This document shows, in pieces, positions 6,594-12,981 of a stretch of DNA of 12,981 bases. Numbering within the stretch: the stretch's first letter is position 1; the number at the start of each line of letters is the position of its first letter. The stretch spans positions 1-12,981 of the forward strand of contig JBBPYR010000159.1 in the NCBI GenBank assembly GCA_038199755.1, written 5' to 3'. The notes beneath the pieces were generated by a model, which had not been told where the DNA came from, did no database searches, and saw only the letters and a list, made by a program, of their open reading frames with translations. Both the position numbers and the translations under genes were made by a program. Origin of the DNA: JBBPYR01 sp038199755 (lineage in GTDB: Bacteria > Chloroflexota > Ktedonobacteria > Ktedonobacterales > Ktedonobacteraceae).

Positions 6594-8120
6594 TTACTTC
6601 TTCTTGTCCTCTGGTGCGTCCTCGTCGTCCTCTTCAAAGATGTCATAAGGGGGCACTTCGATGGGCACACGATAGCCACCAGGGTTGGCACCATTGCGTT
6701 GTGGCGTGTTGGTGGCTCCCCCAGTCCCAGCAGTCCCAGGAGTGTTCTCAGGCGGCGCCATCAAGTCAGTGGTGATGGCTTTTACCAAACGCTCGATTCG
6801 ATCCCAGCGCGCTGGAAAGGAGTCGGCATAAAACTTCTCACGTCCCTCACCATCATAAATGAAGAATGCATAGTCCTGGTCGCCATATCGATAGCGCACA
6901 TTCGTATAAGGAATGCGAGCCAGTTCGACCACCTGCAATGTTGGGCGCGACAACTCCTGCACACCTCCCACTTTCGCCGCCTCCTCCGCGCGCACCAGAT
7001 CAACCGTAGTCCGCCAGACATCCATCGGCACACCATCTGGGGCGGCATCGGCACTAAATGTCTCATTGACCTCGGCACTATACGCTAGTTCGCCACTCGC
7101 TTTCGCAAGCTGCTGCTGCGGAATGGCATTTTCGCCAAAGATGCGTGATTCGGTGCGCAAGTCGAAGCGACGCACGACCTCGCGATGCCGTACCAGCTTG
7201 CCCGTACCCCCACAGTTGGGGCACAACGACATCTTTGCCCCCTCGCAGTTCGCACAGACACGTTTGCCATTGCCACAGGTGCAGTCAACCTCGCCATTGA
7301 AACAATCGGGACATGGCACCGTTTTGCCCTTTGCCGCCGGATCATTGTCAACCGGATTGGGAAGAGGCACTCCTTGCTGACGAATACTGTCGAAGACATC
7401 GGCGACACGATCACCAATACCATTGGCGACATTCTCGGCCTGCCGCTGGAAGAACGGCTTCTTCTCTCCCTGCGACCAGTCAGCGATATAGCCACGCCCA
7501 CGGCAGGTAGTGCAGCGTTTCTTTGTGCGCCCCTTACAATCGGGACACGTCACCCAGCCTCGTCCCGTGCAGGTGATACAAAGCGCACGCCCCGTGCCGT
7601 TACAATTCATACAAGCCACCACCTCGTCTAACCCTCCCACACGCGTACGACTCTGGGGTGCCTTCAAGCCCGTCACGGGCGGCAGTTCATAGTCCCAGGC
7701 GGGTAACAACGGCTGTGGCCGACCGACAGGCTTCCCAGTATACGGCTCGCTTACCGTCTCCATCGCACGAATCTCCCAGCGTGTCTGAATGGTCAATTCC
7801 CATATCTCGTCGACACTCCAGGAAACAATTTCCATATAGGTTCCCAAGTCTTTTGCCAGCCGCCAATTCTCATTGCTCCACATATTGGCAAGTTGACGAA
7901 TACGCTGCTCCTCTACACTTACAGCCGGGCGTGGTGTCGGTGCTACCTGCGCCTGCTGCCAATAATCACCCGCCTTGTTCGCAACCCGCTTAATGCGCTG
8001 CTGCGTTTCGTTCGCTACACGCTTGAGATCTTCCATACGTTTGTCCATTTCATCCTGATTTGGTGGCTGTTGATCCCCGTTCCCGTTCGCGCGGTAATTC
8101 CGCCCCCATTCATCGCCCAT
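6594..8120 (-). CDS. J-domain-less protein with two tandem DnaJ-type zinc clusters
   Basis: This 508-residue protein has no signal peptide or membrane segment, so it is probably cytoplasmic. Residues about 20-55 are charged and helical, possibly a coiled coil, and about 70-125 hold a second helical segment. Two groups of four cysteine knuckles follow. Group one is C170/173, C181/184, C192/195 and C203/206, several with the DnaJ pattern CxxCxGxG. Group two is C270/273, C280/282 (a CxC variant), C289/292 and C300/303. In DnaJ, four such knuckles bind two zinc ions, so this protein could bind four. There is no J domain (no HPD). After the cysteines comes an alpha/beta region containing a YRYGDQDYAFFIYDG stretch, then a proline/glycine-rich linker and an acidic tail. 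The arrangement recalls SSUH2-like proteins, but function is unknown. ATG at 8120 is preferred: AGAAAGG stands nine bases upstream. An in-frame GTG at 8165 has no ribosome site. Confidence 0.85.
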   Translation of the reverse strand: MGDEWGRNYRANGNGDQQPPNQDEMDKRMEDLKRVANETQQRIKRVANKAGDYWQQAQVAPTPRPAVSVEEQRIRQLANMWSNENWRLAKDLGTYMEIVSWSVDEIWELTIQTRWEIRAMETVSEPYTGKPVGRPQPLLPAWDYELPPVTGLKAPQSRTRVGGLDEVVACMNCNGTGRALCITCTGRGWVTCPDCKGRTKKRCTTCRGRGYIADWSQGEKKPFFQRQAENVANGIGDRVADVFDSIRQQGVPLPNPVDNDPAAKGKTVPCPDCFNGEVDCTCGNGKRVCANCEGAKMSLCPNCGGTGKLVRHREVVRRFDLRTESRIFGENAIPQQQLAKASGELAYSAEVNETFSADAAPDGVPMDVWRTTVDLVRAEEAAKVGGVQELSRPTLQVVELARIPYTNVRYRYGDQDYAFFIYDGEGREKFYADSFPARWDRIERLVKAITTDLMAPPENTPGTAGTGGATNTPQRNGANPGGYRVPIEVPPYDIFEEDDEDAPEDKKK

Positions 8121-8475
8121 TCGAGTATACCTTTCTTCTATAGATACCCTGCCTTGCCTTCTCACAAAACAGTAGAATGCTTTTCGTTTATTGCTTACTT
8201 TTTATACGTCACGACAGGAAAAGGGTTGTATCCGCACCCTCTTTCGCGGTCTCAGCCGTTTCTTATTGTAAGAGAGATTTCAAACTTTGCTCAAGATTTA
8301 TGAAAGCTGCGTACTCACGCCTCGGGAACAATGGACAGTAAAGAAAGGTCATGCTATGATGCAGCGTGAGAGCATAGACAGTTTGAGAATACTAGGCAGA
8401 TTTTGAGAGCACATACCATGCAAGTTTGGGCATACCCTGCGAGAAACAGCATAGGGCAATGAGAGGCAAAGAGCA
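8121..8475. other. Divergent intergenic region between the zinc-cluster and kinase genes
   Basis: This 355-base gap holds the promoter of the kinase gene (8332-8360) and presumably a leftward promoter for the zinc-cluster gene. For the latter I see a TATAAA-like element near 8195-8205 on the minus strand but no matching -35. TTTGAGA occurs twice (about 8382 and 8400). No gene, tRNA or strong hairpin is visible. Confidence 0.5.
8332..8360 (+). promoter_or_regulatory. Sigma-70-type promoter of the kinase operon
   Basis: TGGACA (8332-8337) and TATGAT (8355-8360) are separated by exactly 17 bases, and TGC directly before the -10 gives an extended -10 (TGnTATGAT). Start of transcription would be near 8367, leaving a leader of about 110 bases before the GTG at 8476. 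Confidence 0.65.
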
Positions 8476-10770
8476 GTGAACACGCTAATTGGAACAAATC
8501 TTGGCGGTTATATTATCAAGCGCATGCTCGGTAGTGGTGGCATGGGATCTGTCTACCTTGCCGAAGATCCAACCATTGGTCAGCAGGTAGCGATTAAAGT
8601 CATACGCACAGATGACACTGATTTTCCAGATGAGGCCGCTTTACAAAAAGCAACAGAGCGTTTCAGACAAGAGGCACGCGCAGTGGCCAGTCTGGACCAC
8701 TTGCACATTCTGCCCCTTTATCGCTATGGCGAGGAAAGTAGCGCACATGGGCAACAGGCATATATGATTATGCAATACCGCCCAGAGGGGTCGCTCTGGG
8801 ATTGGATGCGCCAACGAGCAGGCATGGTGACGGGCGCATCGCTCAATATCGCGCCACGCCTCCCCGCTGGTCTGGGTAGCTCATGGCCAATGGGTGTTGA
8901 CGAGGTAAGCACGTATGTCCTGCAAGCAGCTTCGGCACTACAACACGCCCATGAGCATGGCTTAATCCATCGTGATATCAAACCTGCTAACTTTCTTTTG
9001 CGCGTGGACACTGCCAGTACCGCCAGCGCACACTCTGGACCCACCATGGTGGCCGCTCCCACTGGCTCCGTGGGCTATAGTGTCTCGCTCCTGCTCTCCG
9101 ATTTTGGATTGGCAAAATTCTTCACGGTCAACTCGATGAGTAGCCGTGTCTTCGGCACACCAACCTACATGGCACCCGAACAATTCGAGGGAGAGGCACG
9201 CCCCGAAAGCGATCAATATTCGCTCGCGGTTATGATCTATTATATGCTCGCAGCACGCCCACCTTTTGAAGGTGATCCGATGCGCCTCATGCGTCTCCAT
9301 AGTATGGTAGAAGCACCGCCCATTCGCCAGTTTATCCCTAGCATCCCCGTTGGCGTGGAACAAACACTCGCCCGCGCCTTAGCGAAACAGCCACAGCAGC
9401 GTTTTCCCTCAATCGTAGCCTTTGCAGATGCCTTTCTACAGAAAAGCCAGCAAACGCCAGTAGAGAAAGTGGACCCCAGTGCCCAAACGTTCTATGATCC
9501 ACGGCCATTTTCCCTCACACAGGGGCAAAAAGCCGTAGGCAATGGGCCATTTCCAGCACCATTGGGCAACATACCTTTAACACCAACGTCAGCACCAGCA
9601 CCAATACAACGTCCCACAACAAGCCCAAACCCTCCCTTTTCATTACCAGCAACAGTGACACCACCACATACCCTCCCAGACGAAAGGTGGACACCAGCCT
9701 CCCCAGTTTCGCCTACTTTCCCCAACTCGCCACAAATGCCACAGGTACAAGCGACGCCGCAACCAGCACCAGGGATAAGTCAACCTATGCAGCCGCAACC
9801 AGAGCTTGCTTATGTCAATCGTCGTAAAGCACTATGGATTATCGGTGGCACAGCTGCCATAGCACTCGCGGCAGGAACAGGAACCTTTCTGCTGCTGCAT
9901 AATCGCACACAAGGTCAGGTAGCGACCTTGACGGGCCATACAGCTGCCATTACCGCACTCTCCTGGTCACCCGATGGTACACAACTCGCATCAGCCTCAC
10001 GCGATATGACAGCACGTCTCTGGTCTGCGGTCAACCATCAAACCACGATCATCTATCGGGGACATCACGCTCCGGTGAGTGCGCTTGCCTGGAGTCCAGA
10101 TGGTCAACTGCTTGCCTCTGGTGGACGTGATAAAGAAGTACAGGTATGGAATACAGCGGGTGCAACACGGCACACCTTCAGTGGTCAGAACGCGCTGATT
10201 ACTGCACTCTCCTGGTTCGATAACAACCATATCGTCGAGGGCACATTCGGCAAAGGAGTACACCTACTCACGCTCACGGATACGCAACCTATACCGAAAA
10301 CAGGCACGACCTTTGTGCGAACAATTGCACTCTCGCCGAATAAACAATTCGAGGCTATCGGCTTCGAAGACGGCTTTCTCAGCGTTATCAATGTGAACAC
10401 ACGGAAGCCACAGGCAAGTTACGTGCGTCATAAAGGATCATTGAACGCCGTGGCCTGGTCTCCTGATGGTACAATGCTAGCATCAGCAGGGAATGATGGT
10501 CTGGTACATGTCTTTGACGCTGTCTCAGGTCGCCTTGTCCATTCACTGCAACACGCGGCAGCTGTCAATGGCGTTGCATGGGACCCGGCCAGCAATGGTC
10601 ACATGGCTACCGCTTGCGCAGACAAACAACTCTATATCTGGAATGTGGACAGTAACTCTTCCACGACATATACTGGACACACGGAAGCAGTTACCGCACT
10701 CTCCTGGCATAGTATGGGTGGATTGGCATCTGGTTCTCTGGACAAAACCATTCTTCTCTGGTCTCTTTAA
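8476..10770 (+). CDS. Transmembrane Ser/Thr protein kinase with extracellular WD40 propeller
   Basis: The 764-residue protein begins with a Hanks-type kinase domain (about 10-322) that phosphorylates Ser/Thr in the cytoplasm. Visible elements are the glycine loop GSGGMGSVY (19-27), ATP lysine K41, helix-C E66, HRD (165-167, catalytic D167), DFG (D209) and GTPTYMAPEQ (227-236). About 24 extra residues sit between the catalytic loop and DFG (177-200). A proline/threonine-rich linker (about 330-447) leads to one membrane helix (about 452-476), preceded by NRRKALW. The rest, from about 480, forms seven WD40 repeats: 1, 2, 5, 6 and 7 are clear, 3 and 4 degenerate. Seven blades make a complete propeller, predicted outside the cell as a ligand sensor. 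The kinase core is intact, so it should be active. GTG at 8476 is chosen because GAGAGG lies nine bases upstream. It probably shares a transcript with the PRC-barrel gene. Confidence 0.93.
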   Translation: MNTLIGTNLGGYIIKRMLGSGGMGSVYLAEDPTIGQQVAIKVIRTDDTDFPDEAALQKATERFRQEARAVASLDHLHILPLYRYGEESSAHGQQAYMIMQYRPEGSLWDWMRQRAGMVTGASLNIAPRLPAGLGSSWPMGVDEVSTYVLQAASALQHAHEHGLIHRDIKPANFLLRVDTASTASAHSGPTMVAAPTGSVGYSVSLLLSDFGLAKFFTVNSMSSRVFGTPTYMAPEQFEGEARPESDQYSLAVMIYYMLAARPPFEGDPMRLMRLHSMVEAPPIRQFIPSIPVGVEQTLARALAKQPQQRFPSIVAFADAFLQKSQQTPVEKVDPSAQTFYDPRPFSLTQGQKAVGNGPFPAPLGNIPLTPTSAPAPIQRPTTSPNPPFSLPATVTPPHTLPDERWTPASPVSPTFPNSPQMPQVQATPQPAPGISQPMQPQPELAYVNRRKALWIIGGTAAIALAAGTGTFLLLHNRTQGQVATLTGHTAAITALSWSPDGTQLASASRDMTARLWSAVNHQTTIIYRGHHAPVSALAWSPDGQLLASGGRDKEVQVWNTAGATRHTFSGQNALITALSWFDNNHIVEGTFGKGVHLLTLTDTQPIPKTGTTFVRTIALSPNKQFEAIGFEDGFLSVINVNTRKPQASYVRHKGSLNAVAWSPDGTMLASAGNDGLVHVFDAVSGRLVHSLQHAAAVNGVAWDPASNGHMATACADKQLYIWNVDSNSSTTYTGHTEAVTALSWHSMGGLASGSLDKTILLWSL

Positions 10771-10795
10771 ATTATTTTGTTTTTAGGAGCACACA

Positions 10796-11281
10796 ATGGC
10801 TAATGATGGAGCAATACGTACATGGTCTAGTCTCTCCGGTCTGGCAGTAGTCAGTCCGACAAGAGGATATACCTTCGGCACCGTCGAAGATTTTTACTTT
10901 AAAGCTGGCACGAATGCCATAGATTCTTTTCTTATCAATCGAGGCATTCCCGGCCTAACGGCACTACCAGTGAGTGCTATTGTCAGCTTTGAAAAGGACG
11001 CAATTGTTATTCGTAACGATCAGGCATTTATCAGCTTATTACCGCAGTTGCCAACAGCACAAAAACTGCTTGACTACACTGTAATCAGCGAAAAGGGCGA
11101 AGAAGTGGGGGCCGTCAGCGAAATTCTTGTCGCGGTTGACCCTATCGTAGCAACTCGGGTGGTAGGTTTTGATTTTGTGACAAGTGCCAAACGCAAGAAA
11201 CGCTTTTCCGCTAACGACATCCTGCATTATCGAACAGATACCATCGTCATCACCGATCAAGACGCAAAGAAACTCCGCTAA
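10796..11281 (+). CDS. Protein with two PRC-barrel domains
   Basis: The 161-residue soluble protein appears to consist of two PRC-barrel-like beta units: about 12-75 (RGYTFGTVEDFYF ... LPVSAIVSF ... AIVI) and about 85-155 (DYTVISEKGEEVGAVSEIL ... FSANDILHY ... TIVI). PRC barrels occur in RimM, in photosynthetic reaction-centre H subunits and in many small bacterial proteins; they act as adaptor or RNA/protein-binding folds and are not known as enzymes on their own. The ATG at 10796 has AGGAG at 10785-10789, six bases upstream. The gene starts only 25 bases after the kinase stop with no terminator between, so co-transcription is likely and a kinase substrate or partner role is possible but unproven. 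It ends in a long hairpin. The family call is good; cellular role unknown. Confidence 0.8.
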   Translation: MANDGAIRTWSSLSGLAVVSPTRGYTFGTVEDFYFKAGTNAIDSFLINRGIPGLTALPVSAIVSFEKDAIVIRNDQAFISLLPQLPTAQKLLDYTVISEKGEEVGAVSEILVAVDPIVATRVVGFDFVTSAKRKKRFSANDILHYRTDTIVITDQDAKKLR

Positions 11282-11284
11282 AGT

Positions 11285-11359
11285 TACTATAGCCATAAAA
11301 ATAGTCCGTTGCTAGTGGCCTCTGGCTGCTGACAACGGACTATTTTCATGGCTATAGTA
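11285..11359 (+). terminator. Long hairpin terminator of the kinase/PRC-barrel unit
   Basis: Bases 11285-11320 face 11324-11359 without any bulge: 36 positions, of which two are A-C mismatches (11297/11347 and 11312/11332) and three are G-T wobbles, around a 3-base loop (TCT). It begins four bases after the PRC-barrel stop. The right arm contains ATTTTC but there is no free U-run. Confidence 0.75.
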
Positions 11360-11375
11360 CTTCTTACCTGTATTG

Positions 11376-11405
11376 TTGAGCAAACAACCCCAATACCTTT
11401 ATAAT
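11376..11405 (+). promoter_or_regulatory. Sigma-70-type promoter of the CoxG-like gene
   Basis: TTGAGC (11376-11381) and a perfect TATAAT (11400-11405) with an 18-base spacer. Transcription should begin near 11412, which gives an unusually long leader of about 200 bases before the ATG at 11613. Confidence 0.65.
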
Positions 11406-11420
11406 AGGGCCTGTTGAAGT

Positions 11421-11533
11421 ACATCACAGGGAAAACGCATAAACGCAATCCTGCAAGAGGTACTTTCGGATGACTCCAATGCTTGTGCAAAGGATGAGTG
11501 GTAGCGTGGTTCTGCCAGTGAGAACATTCTCAC
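11421..11533 (+). ncRNA. Structured 5' leader of the CoxG-like gene, possible riboswitch-like element
   Basis: Between the promoter and the ATG at 11613 the transcript can form several hairpins. One has ATCC 11448-11451 pairing GGAT 11492-11495, with GC and AAG/CTT pairs inside. The next is GGTAG 11500-11504 with CTGCC 11512-11516. The third is a 7-pair stem, 11518-11524 with 11527-11533. Short pieces resemble the c-di-GMP-I (GEMM) riboswitch: ACAGGGAAAAC (from 11425), ACGCAATCC (11443-11451) and GGTAGCGTGGTT (11500-11511). The GNRA-capped stem normally found between the first two pieces is missing, so this assignment is weak. The stretch 11534-11592 is A/T-rich and shows nothing more I can name. 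Confidence 0.25.
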
Positions 11534-11612
11534 AAACAAAAAAATGAGCTATCAAAAGGCATCGTTTTTTGAAACTATCGAAATATTGATATTAAGAAGA
11601 GGTTAAAAATTC

Positions 11613-12068
11613 ATGGACATTTCAGGTAGTCAGAAGATTAAGGCACCACAAGCCGTCGTATTTCAGTCACTCTTGAACCCAGAAGTTCTCAAGAACTCTG
11701 TTCCCGGTTGCGAAAGCAGCGAATTTGTGGATTTCCCCACAGGTCGCCAGTTGAAAATGGTCATCACCTCCAACTTCCCCGGCTTGAAGGGATCACACAC
11801 CATTTATCTGCAGACCGGCGAAATTGTTGTGCCATCACGCGTCGTATTGATCACTGAGCCATCAAGCTCAATGGGTTCTGTCCGCGCCATCTGCACCATC
11901 GATCTCGCCCCTGATGCCGAGAACACGAGCCTGAGCTACAGTGCAAATGCCACCTTGGAAGGCAAAATCGCTGCCACCCCCGAACTTATCATCAAGGGTG
12001 CAGTCAAGGTTGCCCTCGACCAGTTCTTCAAAAATTTTGAGAAACAGGTCAGCGCAATCAACGCATAG
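11613..12068 (+). CDS. CoxG-like SRPBCC-family protein
   Basis: The 151-residue protein has the SRPBCC (START/Bet v1-like) fold of the CoxG family: an opening strand ISGSQKIKAP, then the hallmark LKNSVPGCE (residues 26-34, with P31 G32 C33), beta strands with a central hydrophobic pocket, and a long C-terminal helix (about 125-150). CoxG was named from carbon monoxide dehydrogenase clusters, where it is linked with membrane attachment of the enzyme; many relatives stand alone and bind lipids or other hydrophobic molecules. No coxL, coxM or coxS is in the window, so a CO-oxidation role is not supported here. The ATG has GAAGAGG at 11596-11602, ten bases upstream. It is expressed from its own promoter through a long leader and ends at a hairpin shared with the convergent FAD gene. 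No signal peptide is visible. Confidence 0.85.
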   Translation: MDISGSQKIKAPQAVVFQSLLNPEVLKNSVPGCESSEFVDFPTGRQLKMVITSNFPGLKGSHTIYLQTGEIVVPSRVVLITEPSSSMGSVRAICTIDLAPDAENTSLSYSANATLEGKIAATPELIIKGAVKVALDQFFKNFEKQVSAINA

Positions 12069-12081
12069 GATGCTTTTCAAC

Positions 12082-12142
12082 CCGCACAAGGTAGAGCAAA
12101 AGGATTTTTTGCCTGTACTCGCTTTTGCTTTACCTTGTGCGG
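12082..12142. terminator. Bidirectional hairpin between the CoxG-like and FAD monooxygenase genes
   Basis: Bases 12082-12102 pair with 12122-12142 (21 pairs with one G-T wobble at 12094/12130), around a 19-base loop. It begins 13 bases after the CoxG-like stop and lies six bases past the stop of the minus-strand gene, so it can serve both convergent units. On the plus strand a CCTTTT tract follows. Confidence 0.75.
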
Positions 12143-12148
12143 TGCCTT

Positions 12149-12981
12149 TTATGCTTTTCTCACATGTGCTGGAAACGGACCAAAGGCAATCATCCTCCCC
12201 GGAATATCGCGTAACAGCGGTAGACGCAACAAGAAGCGCAACACAGGCGACAACTCAAATTGGCCGCTGGTATTCATGGCCTGAGCAAGTACCTGCTTTT
12301 GTATCACCGCCTGAAAAGCCTGCAAGATACGCGTAGGCAGTTCGCGCTCACGCTGTACACGTGCCAGATCACTCGTCTGCACCACGCCATATTTGAGCTT
12401 GTCAGCCAAGATATTCGCCGCCACCACTGCATCCTGAATGGCGTAGTTAATGCCGACACCACCAACGGGCGACATCACATGTGCTGCATCCCCAATCAAG
12501 AGCAAGCCAGGACGATACCAGCGCGGCAAGCGGTCCGACTCCACAGAGAGTACTGAGACCTGCTTCCAGTCTTGTAACTCGTCTACGCGGTCAGCCAGCT
12601 GTGGCACCAGTTTCGCCAAACGCCTTTGCAACTCTGGCAGGCCAGCCGCCCGCACCACTTGATACTGTCCCTTCGGAATCACATAGCCAATCTGCCAATA
12701 ATCGAAGCGATCAATCACAGCGGCAATCATGCCCGCACCCAGACGCCCACCCAGGCTATCAATCTTGTCCGTATCTTTATGGCTCAAGCGAAACCACAAA
12801 ATGTCCAACATCGGCGCGGTCTTGATCGCCTCAAAGCCGGAGAGTCGGCGCAAGCGCGAAAAACGGCCATCCGCCCCAACGGTCAGAATAGCATGAATTT
12901 CATGCCAACCATCAACACCACGATAGCGTACACCGTGTACCACGCCATCGGCCTCCAGCAATTCATCCACCTGCGCACCCA
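12149..12981 (-). CDS. FAD-dependent monooxygenase, C-terminal part (5' end outside window)
   Basis: The frame is open to the right edge, so the start lies beyond it; about 276 residues are visible, plus a broken codon. The protein belongs to the flavin monooxygenase group of PHBH/UbiH-type aromatic hydroxylases. GADGRFS near residue 35 is the DG motif, which helps bind FAD and NAD(P)H. GLLLIGDAAHVMSPVGGVG at about 158-176 is the GD motif that contacts the FAD ribityl chain. The N-terminal GxGxxG nucleotide fold, about 100-130 residues, is missing because of the edge. A GTG about 11 bases from the edge is in frame but would remove the FAD fold, so it is not the start. The C terminus ends in an arginine/leucine-rich segment. 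Family members add oxygen to aromatic or polyketide substrates; the substrate here cannot be told. It converges on the CoxG-like gene. Confidence 0.88.
   Translation of the reverse strand, partial: GAQVDELLEADGVVHGVRYRGVDGWHEIHAILTVGADGRFSRLRRLSGFEAIKTAPMLDILWFRLSHKDTDKIDSLGGRLGAGMIAAVIDRFDYWQIGYVIPKGQYQVVRAAGLPELQRRLAKLVPQLADRVDELQDWKQVSVLSVESDRLPRWYRPGLLLIGDAAHVMSPVGGVGINYAIQDAVVAANILADKLKYGVVQTSDLARVQRERELPTRILQAFQAVIQKQVLAQAMNTSGQFELSPVLRFLLRLPLLRDIPGRMIAFGPFPAHVRKA

Noticed and set aside
6582..7380. Overlapping plus-strand open frames opposite the zinc-cluster gene
   Set aside because: No ribosome sites or family resemblance; they mirror the coding bias of the minus-strand gene, whose cysteine motifs are unmistakable.
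8121..8165. GTG start giving the zinc-cluster protein 15 more residues
   Set aside because: No ribosome site precedes it, while the ATG at 8120 has AGAAAGG nine bases upstream.
8418..8462. 14-codon ORF upstream of the kinase
   Set aside because: No ribosome site and nothing recognisable in the peptide.
11431..11448. Short AAACGCA tandem as a repeat array
   Set aside because: Only two copies of seven bases; too short to call a repeat, and it may itself explain part of the riboswitch-like match.
11470..11547. 25-codon ORF in the CoxG-like leader with AAGAGG nine bases upstream
   Set aside because: It could be a leader peptide, but it has no recognisable run of regulatory codons, overlaps the predicted leader hairpins, and would arise by chance in a leader this long.

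Overview
The window looks like chromosomal DNA of a filamentous, soil-type Chloroflexota, most likely class Ktedonobacteria. This is an inference from gene content: a membrane Ser/Thr kinase fused to a seven-bladed WD40 propeller, a secreted S53 (kumamolisin-type) protease with WYFAEG-type C-terminal repeats, an R2-like ligand-binding oxidase, a double PRC-barrel protein and a CoxG-like SRPBCC protein. Base composition is close to balanced and even throughout. I saw no insertion sequence, phage gene, CRISPR array, tRNA or rRNA.

Layout: (1) 1-666, the C-terminal part of a phospholipase D-family protein cut by the left edge. (2) 825-2123, histidyl-tRNA synthetase with its own promoter. (3) 2257-3168, an R2lox-type di-metal oxidase. 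(4) 3224-6448, on the minus strand and convergent with the oxidase, a secreted S53 endopeptidase with four C-terminal repeats. (5) 6594-8120, minus strand, a J-domain-less protein with two tandem DnaJ-type cysteine clusters. (6) A 355-base divergent intergenic region with a strong-looking promoter facing right. (7) 8476-10770, the kinase-WD40 receptor, followed after 25 bases by (8) 10796-11281, a two-domain PRC-barrel protein, probably in the same transcript. (9) 11613-12068, a CoxG-like protein behind a roughly 200-base structured leader. (10) 12149-12981, minus strand, the C-terminal part of an FAD-dependent monooxygenase cut by the right edge.

Apart from the kinase/PRC-barrel pair, the genes look like single-gene transcription units. 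Every complete unit ends in its own hairpin, and these hairpins are unusually long: 36, 29+5, 20, 16+8, 36 and 21 base pairs. None has a clean separate U-run, and two sit between convergent genes where they can serve both strands. No multi-gene pathway is obvious. The most unusual points are the hairpin-terminator style, the double-zinc-cluster protein divergent from the kinase, the twin-arginine-like motif just before the kinase membrane segment, and the structured leader upstream of the CoxG-like gene.
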